A stretch of 64,000 nt of DNA from Streptomyces bottropensis ATCC 25435 (GCF_000383595.1 NZ_KB911581.1:2548265-2612264), one strand, 5' to 3'. Positions 53,244 through 62,267 are shown, counted from the first letter of the stretch. Notes: generated by a model from the sequence alone, not told the origin. Numbers and translations are program-made.

Positions 53244-54965
53244 TCAGTTCAACAGGTCGATCGCGTCGACCGACGTCCCCGCACTGAGATAGGCGGTCGT
53301 CCCCGACCCGCTCACCACGTTGATCCGCAGCACGTTGTACTGACTCGTGTCGGTCAGCCAGGCCGACGCCGGGACGCTGTAGGTGAACGTGTGGTTGTTG
53401 CCCCGATAGGACCCGTTCGTCAGCGACCGGGTGTTCGGCTGGGTGGGCGGGGAGGGGATCGCCGAGGTCCAGGCGTCGTTGACGACGACCTGCGGCCGGC
53501 CGTTCGCGTAGGCCGTCGTCACGCCGATGCGCAGGGTGTGGGCGGCGGCGGCCTGCGCGGCGGTCAGCCGGAAGTACACGAGCAGACCGCTGTTGACGTC
53601 CTTCCAGAGGTAGCAGGGAAAGCCCGAGGTCTCGGTGCCGCTGCCGACGACCACGTTGCCGGTCCAGGCGGCGGCCCGGACGTCCGACGGATGCGCGTAC
53701 GTCATCAGGTCGGCGTTCTTGAAGCCGCTCGGCGTGCCGTTCCAGTCGTTGATCCGCCAGATCGCGCCCGCGTTGGACGGGTCGTTGGTGGACGGGATCG
53801 CGATCGAGTTCAGCGTCGTCGTCCCGCCCGCGGTGACCGACACCGAGGTGGTGTACACCGCCAGCTCACCCTTGTAGACCGTCAGCGTGTACGTCCCCGG
53901 CAGCACGCCCGGGACGGAGAAGTAGCCGTCCGAGGCCCGCGCCGAACCCCAGTACTGGGCCGCCGAGTTGGCGAGTCCGACCGTGTAGGCGTGCGACGTG
54001 TTCCGGCCGGTGATGCCGACACCCGCGACCCGGCCCCGGCCGCTCGCGGGGACGTACCCGGACAGGCCGAGCGAGTCCGCCCACGGCGTGGTCAGGGTGC
54101 CCGGGAACAGCGACGAGGAGGGAGCCCCGCCGTCCGTGAACGCGATGACGTACGGGCCCTGGAGACCGAACCGCTGCTCCTCGGTCTGGTTCTGGCCGTA
54201 GTACAGGATCTCGTAGAGGCCGCCGCCGTCCGCGCTCTGGTGGCGCAGCAGGGAGCGGTAGAAGGGGCCGCCGGAGGCCTTCTCGTGGTTGCTGCGGACC
54301 ATCCACAGGCCGACGCTGCCGGTCTTCCAGCCGATGTATTCGTAGTCCATCACGCGGAGTCTGGAGTAGTGCTTGGAGCGGGTCTGGCCGTCGGACTTCC
54401 TGAACACGTCCGAGGCCTCGATGGTGCTGTTCGTGTAGGTGTACGAGTCGGGCTCGTCGTTGAGGAACAGGCCCGCCTTCACGCGCAGGATGTAGCGGGT
54501 CGCCGAGACCGAGGTGTCGGCCTTGTTGGTCCACAGGTAGACGTTGTTCTCGCCGCTGCGGGCCGCGTAGTAGTGCTTCAGCGTGCCGTAGGTGACGGAG
54601 ACGAGGATCGTCGAGCCGGACCGGGTGACGGTGACGGTCGAGCTGCCGAGGCCGGACTCGATGTGCGAGTTCATGCCGCCGTAGCCCTGGTACTCCGTGC
54701 CCCGGTACACGAGCGAGGCCAGGTCGCCGTTGCTCTTGCGGACCTTGAACACGAGGTTCGCGCCGGTGTCGATCACATAGTGGGTGCCGTCGTCGGTGTA
54801 GCCGAAGGCGGCGGCGCGGGCGGTGCCGGCCAGCGGCCCGGCGAGCGCGGCACCGGCCGCCGTGGCGGCGGCGCCGACGACGAGGCCGCGGCGGCTCGGG
54901 CCGGACGCGGGCGGGGGTGTGTCGCAGGCCGCCGCGGGCGTGGCCGCGGGCGTGGATTCGGACAT
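53244..54965 (-). CDS. Secreted rhamnogalacturonan lyase (PL4-like)
   Basis: 573 residues. A Tat-type signal, SRRGLVVGAAATAAGAALAG, is followed by a large beta-sandwich (AAFGYTDDGTHYVIDTGANLVFKV to FTDGG), a fibronectin-like middle domain (GRVAGVGITGRNTSHAYTVGL) and a C-terminal carbohydrate-binding jelly roll. This three-domain layout is that of polysaccharide lyase family 4, which cleaves the rhamnogalacturonan-I backbone by beta-elimination. GAGGAGG precedes ATG 54965. Divergent from the acetylesterase gene. Confidence 0.85.
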   Translation of the reverse strand: MSESTPAATPAAACDTPPPASGPSRRGLVVGAAATAAGAALAGPLAGTARAAAFGYTDDGTHYVIDTGANLVFKVRKSNGDLASLVYRGTEYQGYGGMNSHIESGLGSSTVTVTRSGSTILVSVTYGTLKHYYAARSGENNVYLWTNKADTSVSATRYILRVKAGLFLNDEPDSYTYTNSTIEASDVFRKSDGQTRSKHYSRLRVMDYEYIGWKTGSVGLWMVRSNHEKASGGPFYRSLLRHQSADGGGLYEILYYGQNQTEEQRFGLQGPYVIAFTDGGAPSSSLFPGTLTTPWADSLGLSGYVPASGRGRVAGVGITGRNTSHAYTVGLANSAAQYWGSARASDGYFSVPGVLPGTYTLTVYKGELAVYTTSVSVTAGGTTTLNSIAIPSTNDPSNAGAIWRINDWNGTPSGFKNADLMTYAHPSDVRAAAWTGNVVVGSGTETSGFPCYLWKDVNSGLLVYFRLTAAQAAAAHTLRIGVTTAYANGRPQVVVNDAWTSAIPSPPTQPNTRSLTNGSYRGNNHTFTYSVPASAWLTDTSQYNVLRINVVSGSGTTAYLSAGTSVDAIDLLN

Positions 54966-55028
54966 GGGGATCCTCCTCGGGGGCGGTGGGGGGAGTGCGG
55001 TGATTCGGAAGGGTGACAGTTGAATCGT

Positions 55029-55100
55029 TTTCGCGAAAGGGCTTTCACTGGGTGGAAGTTGGCAATCATGTGAATGCCGGCACAGCTCTAGAAAGCGCTT
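55029..55100. promoter_or_regulatory. Palindromes in the divergent pectinolytic promoter region
   Basis: TTTCGCGAAA (55029-55038) and AAGCGCTT (55093-55100) lie between the PL4 lyase and acetylesterase genes. Both have LacI-family operator character, and AAGCGCTT is identical to an element upstream of the LacI gene at 38595. This suggests possible shared control. Confidence 0.45.
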
Positions 55101-55155
55101 GTCGAACGATGTACCGTCCAGCCGCCGGGCTTTGTCACTCCTCGGAGGAGCCGCA

Positions 55156-56202
55156 ATGAGACGTTTCACCATCGCCGCGCTGACGGTGGCGACGACCCTG
55201 GGCACCGCCTTGACGGCCGTACCGGCCGAGGCGCACCAGGGCCGGCCCGTGCTGGGCCCGGAGAGCTGCACCGCGAACGTCTGCCACTTCGACGTGCCCG
55301 CCGGCACCTACGACGTGCGGGTCCGGCTGGGCGGTGACACGGCGGCCGCCACGAAGATCACCGGTGAGACGCGCCGCACGCTCCTGGCGGAGACGGCCAC
55401 CGACGCCGGTGCGACCGTCCGGCGCAGCTTCACCGTCGACGTCCGCACCCCGGAGGGCGAGCCGACCGGGCCCGACGGCAGCCCCGGCCTGGACCTCGTC
55501 GTCGGCGGTTCGGCGCCCGCCCTCGCCGACATCCGGGTGACCCCCGCCAAGGGGGCCCGCCAGATCTTCCTCGTGGGCGACTCCACGGTCTGCGACCAGC
55601 CGGGCGAGCCGTACTCCGGCTGGGGGCAGCAGCTCCCGCAGTACCTGACGAAGCGGCTGTCGGTCGCCAACTACGCCGACTCCGGGGAGAGTACGGTGTC
55701 CTACCTCGCCGACCCGAGGCTGTGGGCCACCGTCCGGCCGCGGATCGGGCGCGGCGACCTGGTGCTGATCCAGCTGGCCCACAACGACAAGCAGACCGAC
55801 GAGGCCACCTACCGGGCCAACCTGGAAACCCTGGTCGCGGGCGTCCGCGAGAAGGGCGGGAAGCCTGTACTGGTCACCCCGATCGTGCGCCGCTGGTTCA
55901 ACTCCGACGGCACCCTCAACAACGGCACCGCCCTGCTGGTCAACGGCCTCGGCGTCGACCATCCGGCGGTGACCCGCGCGGTCGCCGCCGCCCACGGTGT
56001 GCCGCTGATCGACCTCACCGCGAAGACCAAGGCGCTGGTGGAGTCGCTGGGCACGGAAGGCTCCAAGGCGCTGTACCTCTACAACGAGAAGCGGGACAAC
56101 ACCCATACGTCGACGCACGGTGCGACCGTCTACGCCGGCCTCGTCCGTGACGAACTCGTCGCCCAGGGCCTGGTGCCCGAGGGCAGGACCAGGATGGGAT
56201 GA
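55156..56202 (+). CDS. Secreted rhamnogalacturonan acetylesterase (SGNH hydrolase)
   Basis: 348 residues. The signal peptide ends near AEAHQ (residue 27). After an N-terminal beta domain of about 100 residues, the SGNH hydrolase begins with the nucleophile Ser143 in IFLVGDSTVCDQP. The oxyanion Gly and Asn follow in YADSGESTVS and QLAHNDKQTD, and the Asp/His pair lies in RDNTHTSTHGA. The family removes acetyl groups from rhamnogalacturonan, assisting the neighbouring lyase. GGAGGAG supports the start. Confidence 0.9.
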   Translation: MRRFTIAALTVATTLGTALTAVPAEAHQGRPVLGPESCTANVCHFDVPAGTYDVRVRLGGDTAAATKITGETRRTLLAETATDAGATVRRSFTVDVRTPEGEPTGPDGSPGLDLVVGGSAPALADIRVTPAKGARQIFLVGDSTVCDQPGEPYSGWGQQLPQYLTKRLSVANYADSGESTVSYLADPRLWATVRPRIGRGDLVLIQLAHNDKQTDEATYRANLETLVAGVREKGGKPVLVTPIVRRWFNSDGTLNNGTALLVNGLGVDHPAVTRAVAAAHGVPLIDLTAKTKALVESLGTEGSKALYLYNEKRDNTHTSTHGATVYAGLVRDELVAQGLVPEGRTRMG

Positions 56203-56303
56203 GACCCCTGGGGCGTCCCGACCGGAACCGGGGCGCCCCAGGTCTGCGCGAGAGAGGGGGCGGGTGGCGTGGCGTACGTCGGCGCCTGCGGCGGAGCGAA
56301 GCG

Positions 56304-56398
56304 TCTCGCGCAGTTCCCCGCGCCCCTGAAACCATGGGCTACGCCCCAGTCAGGCCCGTAGGGCCTGATCGTTCAGGGGCGCGGGGAACTGCGCGAGA
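56304..56398. repeat. Dispersed intergenic inverted repeat, copy 2
   Basis: The outer arms 56304-56330 and 56372-56398 are perfectly complementary over 27 bases. They enclose a hairpin TCAGGCCC-GTA-GGGCCTGA (56350-56368) and a GGGC/GCCC element. Sequence and order match copy 1 at 1009-1151. It lies between the acetylesterase and DUF2264 genes and may end transcription of the former. Confidence 0.85.
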
Positions 56399-56482
56399 AG
56401 CCCAAACCCAGCCGCACACGTCACGCACCCCGCCACCCCGAACCGCCCCGCCCCGGTCCCCAGTCAAGAAAGCGCACGCCAC

Positions 56483-58234
56483 ATGCCCTCCCAGCCGCGA
56501 GAAGACCACACCATCAGCCCGTACACCGGCTACACCCGCGCCCACTGGGAGGCCGCCGCCGACGCGCTGCTGGCCGCCGTGGAGCCGTACGCGAGTGCCG
56601 ACGGCGCGCTCTACCAGCTGCCCGGCGACCGGGCCAGCTGGACGGGCCGGCTCTCCGACGGGCTGGAGGGATACGCCCGCACCCTCCTGCTCGCCGCCTT
56701 CCGCCGGGACGAGAAGGCGCTCGCGCGCTACGCGGACGGCCTCGCGGCCGGAGTCGCGGGCGTCTGGCCCCGCATCGAGGACCGCACGCAGCCCCTCGTC
56801 GAGGCCGCGTCGATCGCCTTCGCCCTACGAGTGACCCGGGACCTGCTCTGGGACCGCCTCGACGACGCCGTTCAGCAACGCGCGGCGGCCTGGCTCGGCG
56901 ACGCGCTCACCGCCGAACCCTGGCCCTGCAACTGGGAGTTGTTCCCGGTGACGGTCGGCGGCTTCCTCGAAGAGATCGGCCACGAACCGGAGACGGCCCG
57001 CCGCGTCATCGACCAGCGCCTCGACCGCATCGAACAGTGGTATCTCGGCGACGGCTGGTACACCGACGGCGACGGCCGCAAGTTCGACTACTACAACGGC
57101 TGGGCCATGCACCTCTACCCGGTGCTGCACGCCTGGCTCGCCCAGGACGACCGCCTCCTCGCCCACTACGGCGACCGCCTCTCGACCCATCTCGACGACT
57201 ACGCCCGGCTGTTCGGCGGCGACGGCGCCCCCCTGCACCAGGGCCGCTCCCTCACCTACCGCTTCGCGACGACCGTCCCGCTGTGGCTGGGCGCCCTCAC
57301 GGGCCGTACGCCGCTGTCGCCGGGGCAGACACGGCGGCTGGCGTCGGGCGCGCTGAAGTACTTCCTCGACCGGGGCGCGGTCGACGAGCACGGCCTGTTG
57401 TCCCTCGGCTGGCACGGCCCCGACTCCACCGTCCTGCAGGGCTACTCGGGCCCCGCCTCCCCGTACTGGGCCAGCAAGGGCTTCCTCGGCCTCCTGCTGC
57501 CCCCGGACCACGAGGTGTGGACGGCGACGGAGGAGCCGGGCCCGGTGGAGAGCGAGGACGAGCTGCGTCCCGTCGGCCCGCCCAACTGGCTGCTGCAGTC
57601 CACGCGTTCGGACGGCCTGGTCCGCCTCCACAACCACGGCAGCGAGGACGTCCGCTACGACCCCTTCTACACCCGGCTCGCCTACTCGACGGTGACGCGG
57701 CCCGTACCCCTGGCGGAGCCCGCCGAGTCGTACGACAACAGCGTGATCGTCGGCGGCGACGCGAGCCGCACGGACATCGAACCGCTGGGGGTGGGCGAGG
57801 GCTGGGCGGCCTCCCGGCACTCGGTCGGCGAGGGCGGTGTCCGGGTCACGAGCCTGGTGGCGGCCCGGGGGGCGGTGGAGGTCCGGGCCCATCTGGTGAC
57901 GGGCGCGGCCCCCGGTACGCCGGTGCGGGTGACGGGCTGGGCCGAGGCGGAGGGCGTGCGGTGCGCACTCCACCCCGCGTACGGTCTGTCGGGCGCCGCC
58001 GCCGGGCCGGGCCTGACCGGTGCGACGGCAGACGCGGACGCGACCCTCTTCGTCGCCCTCGCCCGCCTCACCGCCGACGCCGACCCCCAGCCCCTGCCGG
58101 AGTTGGTCTCGGTGGAGGTGCGGGGCGACTATGAGCTGTCCGTGCACTGGGCCCACGGTGAGCGGGCCCAGTTCGTGTTCACGGCGTCACACGGGCGATC
58201 CTCAGCGTCTTCGTGGTCGGTGACGCCCCGTTGA
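56483..58234 (+). CDS. DUF2264 family protein, probable carbohydrate-active enzyme
   Basis: 583 residues without a signal peptide. The first two thirds have an alpha/alpha-barrel character (YTGYTRAHWEAAADALLAAVE, LYQLPGDRASWTGRLSDGLEGYARTLLLAAF, CNWELFPVTVGGFLEEIG, WYTDGDGRKFDYYNGWAMHLYP). The last third is beta-rich. DUF2264 proteins are often found in pectin or glycosaminoglycan utilisation loci and some have been reassigned to glycoside hydrolase families. Intracellular action on oligosaccharides released by the secreted enzymes is a reasonable inference. No strong Shine-Dalgarno is seen. Confidence 0.8.
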   Translation: MPSQPREDHTISPYTGYTRAHWEAAADALLAAVEPYASADGALYQLPGDRASWTGRLSDGLEGYARTLLLAAFRRDEKALARYADGLAAGVAGVWPRIEDRTQPLVEAASIAFALRVTRDLLWDRLDDAVQQRAAAWLGDALTAEPWPCNWELFPVTVGGFLEEIGHEPETARRVIDQRLDRIEQWYLGDGWYTDGDGRKFDYYNGWAMHLYPVLHAWLAQDDRLLAHYGDRLSTHLDDYARLFGGDGAPLHQGRSLTYRFATTVPLWLGALTGRTPLSPGQTRRLASGALKYFLDRGAVDEHGLLSLGWHGPDSTVLQGYSGPASPYWASKGFLGLLLPPDHEVWTATEEPGPVESEDELRPVGPPNWLLQSTRSDGLVRLHNHGSEDVRYDPFYTRLAYSTVTRPVPLAEPAESYDNSVIVGGDASRTDIEPLGVGEGWAASRHSVGEGGVRVTSLVAARGAVEVRAHLVTGAAPGTPVRVTGWAEAEGVRCALHPAYGLSGAAAGPGLTGATADADATLFVALARLTADADPQPLPELVSVEVRGDYELSVHWAHGERAQFVFTASHGRSSASSWSVTPR

Positions 58235-59603
58235 GGGCGGTCGCGTAGGACGGGGTGACGGGGGCGTAGGCCCAGGTCAGCGTCCCGTCCTTCAGGACCG
58301 CGATGTCCCCGCAGACGCGGGCCTTCACGACCTTGTCGGCGCCCTGGAGCTTGCCGTTCCAGTCGACGAGGCGGACGTGGGTGCCCGTGAAGGTGCCGGT
58401 GCACGTGCCGCTCGCGCACGTGGCGTTCTTGAGGGTCTCGTAGGAGACGAGGAGCCGGTCCTTGCCGTACGGGGCGACGCGCACGTTGACGTGTTCGGTG
58501 CCCTTGCGGGAGGTGAGGTACACCGGCTTGCCCGAGGGTGTGGTGCGGTTCTTGAGGAACGCCAGCGCGACCTGGTGGGTGCTCGTCCTCGGCTCGACCG
58601 TCCAGCCCCGGCCGCTGGAGTCGTCCGGGTTCTTCTTGGCGGAGGCGGCGCCGCGCGAGGCGAAGGCGGTGGCGTAGCGGCCGGTGGAGGACTTCACCAG
58701 GTCGCCGGTGCGGCCCGCGAAGGTGCCGCCGCAGTAGCCGGCCCAGCACTGCTCGCGCTGCACGACCGGCGCGTCGTCCGGGGCGGCGATGCCGGTGGAG
58801 ACGAACAGGCCCGAGCGCCAGTCGTCGAAGCAGAGGGAGGCGAAGTCGCCGCTGGTCTCGGCGCGCAGGGCTATGCCCTCGTTGTGGGAGCAGCCCCAGC
58901 CCCAGCCGCCGCCGAGCTTCTTGCCCTTCGGGCCCACGTAGGACAGCTTGTCGCCGAAGTGGCCGTCGGCGAAGCCGCCCGCCCCGTGCACGACGAAGTA
59001 GGCGCCGTACTTCTTGCCGTTCCAGGCGAGTTGGCCGTCGAGCAGCGGGGCCGTGTCGTGGGAGGAGGTGGCGGTGAGCTTCGTCCGCCAGGTCTGCTTG
59101 CCGTTCTGGTAGCGGATGAGCGCGGCGGCCGTCTCCTTCCATTTGTTGGTGTCGGCGACGCGGGTCAGCAGCGCGAACCCGTCGTCGTGCGCGACGAGCC
59201 CGCCGACCTCCTTCGTGCCCTTGACGACCGTGTCGGCGCCCGACCGCTTCCCGGCCGCCGTCAGCGGGGTGACATGGATGCCGTCCGACGCGGGCCAGGC
59301 GACCCGCAGCGTGCCGTTCGGCGCCGCGGCCGTCGCCGTCCGCGTCCACTCGCGGCTGTTGTTGTAGCCCGCCGAGAGGTAGGGGAACTTCGCCGGCAGG
59401 GTCACGGTCGTGTTCGTGACGGTGAGACCACCGGCCGCGGCGGGGGCCGTGGGCGCCGCCCCGGCGGTCGCGTACCAGGCACCCGCCAGCACGGACGCGG
59501 CCACGAGCGAGCCGACGACGGGCTTGCGCGCGAGGTGGCGACGGCGGTGGCGGGACGGAGCGGAGGCGGCGGAGGCGGAGGGGGTGGGTGTTGCAGGTGT
59601 CAT
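58179..59603 (-). CDS. Uncharacterised secreted or membrane-anchored protein
   Basis: 474 residues. A basic stretch RHRRRHLARK precedes one hydrophobic segment (VVGSLVAASVLAGAWYATAGA, near 25-50), acting as signal or anchor. The mature part has repeated short beta segments, e.g. TLRVAWPASDGIHVTPL, GFALLTRVADTNKW and CGDIAVLKDGTLTWAYAPV. Several cysteines occur in GWGCSHNEG, EQCWAGYCGG and TCASGTCTG. A propeller-like fold is possible. Its 3' end overlaps the convergent DUF2264 gene by 56 bases. Confidence 0.7.
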   Translation of the reverse strand: MTPATPTPSASAASAPSRHRRRHLARKPVVGSLVAASVLAGAWYATAGAAPTAPAAAGGLTVTNTTVTLPAKFPYLSAGYNNSREWTRTATAAAPNGTLRVAWPASDGIHVTPLTAAGKRSGADTVVKGTKEVGGLVAHDDGFALLTRVADTNKWKETAAALIRYQNGKQTWRTKLTATSSHDTAPLLDGQLAWNGKKYGAYFVVHGAGGFADGHFGDKLSYVGPKGKKLGGGWGWGCSHNEGIALRAETSGDFASLCFDDWRSGLFVSTGIAAPDDAPVVQREQCWAGYCGGTFAGRTGDLVKSSTGRYATAFASRGAASAKKNPDDSSGRGWTVEPRTSTHQVALAFLKNRTTPSGKPVYLTSRKGTEHVNVRVAPYGKDRLLVSYETLKNATCASGTCTGTFTGTHVRLVDWNGKLQGADKVVKARVCGDIAVLKDGTLTWAYAPVTPSYATALNGASPTTKTLRIARVTP

Positions 59604-59696
59604 GTCCTGTGGTCGTCCCCGAGACGGCGGAAGGTTGCCGCCGTCGGGCCGGAGATCGTGTGGGACCACCGGACCTCACGGGCGGCTCCGGCCGGA

Positions 59697-60281
59697 TCAC
59701 GCCGTCTCGGGGTTCTCCCGCGGCCAGTGCGTGAGCGCCAGGTGCAGCGCCTCGACGCACCGGTCCCAGGACCTGCGTACGTCGCGGGGCGCGCCGAAGC
59801 CGCCGCCGGCCTCCAGGGCGCAGAAACCGTGGAAGGTGCTGCGCAACAGCCGTACGGCGTCCGTGGAATCGGGCTCGTCGAGGCCGTAGGCGCGGAGCAT
59901 GCCGTAGGTGATCTCGGCGGTGCGGCGCAGGGCGGGGGAGTCGGTGACGGGGATCTGGTCGAGCGGGAGCTGGGTGGCCGCGTACCGGCCGGGGTGCCGC
60001 AGGGCGTACTCGCGGTAGGCCCCGGCGAAGGCGGCGAGCGCGTCCTTGCCGGCCCGTCCGGCGACGGCCGCCGCGATCTGCTCGATCATCTCGCCACCGG
60101 CCAGCAGGGCCATCCGGACGCGCAGGTCCTGGAGGTTCCGCACGTGCGAGTACAGGCTCGCGTCCTTGACCCCGAAGTGGCGGGCCAGCGCGGACAGCGA
60201 GACGTTCTCGAAGCCGACCTCGTCGGCGAGATCGGCGGCGGCCGCGGTGACGCGGTCGGGGGTGAGACCGGCTCGGGGCAT
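59697..60281 (-). CDS. TetR-family repressor (TetR_C_33/WHG-like)
   Basis: 194 residues. The HTH reads TPDRVTAAAADLADEVGFEN and VSLSALARHFGVKDASLYSHVRNLQDL. The C-terminal domain includes FAGAYREYALRHPGRYAATQL and LLRSTFHGFCALEAGGGFG, typical of WHG-domain TetR proteins. GAGGT lies six bases upstream of ATG 60281. A palindrome just upstream is the likely autoregulatory site. The target, beyond itself, is unclear; the secreted protein downstream may be cotranscribed. Confidence 0.9.
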   Translation of the reverse strand: MPRAGLTPDRVTAAAADLADEVGFENVSLSALARHFGVKDASLYSHVRNLQDLRVRMALLAGGEMIEQIAAAVAGRAGKDALAAFAGAYREYALRHPGRYAATQLPLDQIPVTDSPALRRTAEITYGMLRAYGLDEPDSTDAVRLLRSTFHGFCALEAGGGFGAPRDVRRSWDRCVEALHLALTHWPRENPETA

Positions 60282-60304
60282 GGGCCACCTCTGGACGGGA
60301 CGGG

Positions 60305-60323
60305 AACCTAGGGGCTCTAGGTT
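60305..60323. promoter_or_regulatory. TetR operator
   Basis: AACCTAG-N5-CTAGGTT is a perfect 7-bp inverted repeat, 24 bases upstream of the TetR start. The CTAG cores are rare in this DNA. It is the expected place for autorepression. Confidence 0.65.
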
Positions 60324-60468
60324 AAGGTCCGCCCGCCCCTGTGCCGTACCCGGACGCGTCGGCGGCGGCCCCTGCGGTCCGGCCCCCGCCGGCCGGCCCA
60401 CCCGCCGGCCGGACCCCCTGGTGGTCACGGTGGGGCGGGGGACCGGCCGGCTCATGGGCTTCCGACCG

Positions 60469-60789
60469 TCAGGACGCCCGTTTGCCTCTGTCGATGGCCG
60501 CGCGCACGTCGCTCTCCCAGCCGAGGTCGGCGGCCACCCGTGCCGGGTCCTTGACGATCACGATATTGCCCTCGGCGCGGTGGACCCGGTGGCCGGCGAC
60601 GCCCGCCGACACCAGGAACTTTCGCAGCTTGGCGTCATGGCCCTGGGCGTAGGTGCTCTGCGTCGTACTCGTGCACTCGGTGGTCTTGCGTTCCCAGACC
60701 TGGTCTCCGCCCGCGTCCTCGTGAAGGGGCACCAGGTAGGAGTAACTCCCGCAAGCACAGGGCTTGCCGGCGGCTGTCGGTGTCGTCAT
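60469..60789 (-). CDS. Small uncharacterised protein with CxC N terminus
   Basis: 106 residues, beginning with KPCACGSYSYLVPLHEDAGG. A third cysteine is in TECTST. The C terminus is basic (AAIDRGKRAS). There is no signal peptide or recognised domain. A -10-like TATCAT seven to twelve bases before ATG 60789 suggests a leaderless mRNA, which supports the frame being real. The cysteines might bind metal. Confidence 0.6.
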   Translation of the reverse strand: MTTPTAAGKPCACGSYSYLVPLHEDAGGDQVWERKTTECTSTTQSTYAQGHDAKLRKFLVSAGVAGHRVHRAEGNIVIVKDPARVAADLGWESDVRAAIDRGKRAS

Positions 60790-60855
60790 GGCCCGATGAT
60801 AGGGACACCGGCCCGGCCCCCGACCGTCCCCGCCGGGGAGAGGTGTATCCCGGCC

Positions 60856-60886
60856 GGCCCCACCCCGTGGCGGTCGGGGTGGGGCC
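60856..60886 (-). terminator. Hairpin terminator
   Basis: GGCCCCACCCCG (60856-60867) pairs perfectly with CGGGGTGGGGCC (60875-60886) around a 7-base loop. It lies 34 bases past the stop of the minus-strand phosphodiesterase-like gene. Confidence 0.75.
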
Positions 60887-60920
60887 TGGGGTCCGGGGGA
60901 CGGCCTCGTGCCGGGGGTGC

Positions 60921-62267
60921 TCAGCCGATCGGTGCGTACAGCACGCCCAGCTTGTCGATCTCGTCTCCCGCGCGGCCGGTGAAGCCGACGATCTGCCAGC
61001 CGGTGGGAGCGGTGAAGGTCTTCGCGTCGGAGGTGGCCGTGCCGGAGGCGAGGGTGCGGCCCTTGTCCGTGCCGAAGGCGGCGGAGAAGATCCGCGTACG
61101 GCCGTCCTTCTGGCCCTGCGTCAGCTTCACCGAGGTGAGGTGCTCGCCGGAGGCCAGGGTGAGGGAGGCCGCCGTGCCGCCGGTACCGCCGTGGGTCAGG
61201 GTCGTACCGCCGTCGAGCGTGAGCGAGATCCCGTCGAGGCGGGAGGCGCCGCGCAGGGTCAGGGTGCGGGGCGAGACCGTCGAGGGCAGGTTGTCCGCGT
61301 CGGTGAACGCGGTGCCGTGCGGGCCGCCGGCGAAGTCGCTGGCCCGCAGTCGCGGGTTGAGCTTCCAGGAGAAGTCGACCGTGTGCGGGAAGTGGTCGGA
61401 GAGGTTGCCGCCCGCCGAGTCGAGGAACTTCGCCCACTCGTTGTTGTAGCGGCTCGCGGTCAGGTCGACCACGTTGCTGTCCCGGTACAAGACCTTGTCG
61501 ACGACCTCGCAGTCGTTGGCCGGGGCCGTGGTCGGGCAGACCAGCGCGTCACTGCCCAGGGCGGGGGCGACTCCGCCCTTGACCAGCTGCACCCACGGGT
61601 CGGTGAGGCCGTTCTCGCCGGCCAGGCTGCGGATGTTGTCGCCGGTGCGTGTGTAGCGGGTGTTGGTGTCGCCCATGACGATCACCGCGTTGCCCGCCGA
61701 GTTCGCCTTGATGAACTCCGAGAGCTGGGTGACGTTGGCGCGGCGCGCGGCCATGGCGGCGTCGTCGGAGTCGGCGTTCGTGTGCACGTTGTAGAGGTCG
61801 ACGTAGACCCCCTCGTCGAGCCGTACGCGGGCGAGCGAGAAGCCCTTCGGGGTAAGGCAGTTGGTGCCGGTGCAGGTGTTCCACTTCACCCGCTGGAAGT
61901 CGTCGAACGCGTAGTCCGACAGAGTGTTGAGGCCGTCGCCGAAGGGCACCCCGCCGCTGGTCGCCGTGCGGTAGGGGTGATTGTCGCCCGCGTACAGGGC
62001 CGCGTGGTAGTTGAAGTCCTCCTGCACGTTGACGATGTCGTACGCCCCGAGACGCGGCGAGATCAGCGGGGTGTTCGTCGCGGGCTTGCCCGAGCTGAGT
62101 CCTTCCGGCAGACCGGCGACGTTGTACGTCAGTACGTTGAACGTGCCGTCGGTGGCCGCCGCGGCGGGGGTGGCGCCGGTGGTGGCCAGACCGGTGACGG
62201 CCAGCGCGCCGGCGGCGAACGCGCCGAGCAGTCTTCGCATCGGGCGCGGGGGGTTCGTGGAACGCAT
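60921..62267 (-). CDS. Secreted endonuclease/exonuclease/phosphatase-fold protein with jacalin-like lectin domain
   Basis: 448 residues. The signal peptide ends near PAAAATDG (residue 38). The first domain carries the metal-dependent phosphodiesterase motifs: VLTYNVAGLP, IVNVQEDFNY (metal Glu), VHTNAD, VMGDTNTRY, and the catalytic SDHFPH. This is the neutral sphingomyelinase/DNase I-like fold. The C-terminal 130 residues (HGTAFTDADNLP to IVGFTGRAGDEIDKLGVLYAP) are a jacalin-type lectin. It probably cleaves a phosphodiester in extracellular lipid or nucleic acid after binding glycans. GGAGAG precedes ATG 62267. Confidence 0.85.
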   Translation of the reverse strand: MRSTNPPRPMRRLLGAFAAGALAVTGLATTGATPAAAATDGTFNVLTYNVAGLPEGLSSGKPATNTPLISPRLGAYDIVNVQEDFNYHAALYAGDNHPYRTATSGGVPFGDGLNTLSDYAFDDFQRVKWNTCTGTNCLTPKGFSLARVRLDEGVYVDLYNVHTNADSDDAAMAARRANVTQLSEFIKANSAGNAVIVMGDTNTRYTRTGDNIRSLAGENGLTDPWVQLVKGGVAPALGSDALVCPTTAPANDCEVVDKVLYRDSNVVDLTASRYNNEWAKFLDSAGGNLSDHFPHTVDFSWKLNPRLRASDFAGGPHGTAFTDADNLPSTVSPRTLTLRGASRLDGISLTLDGGTTLTHGGTGGTAASLTLASGEHLTSVKLTQGQKDGRTRIFSAAFGTDKGRTLASGTATSDAKTFTAPTGWQIVGFTGRAGDEIDKLGVLYAPIG

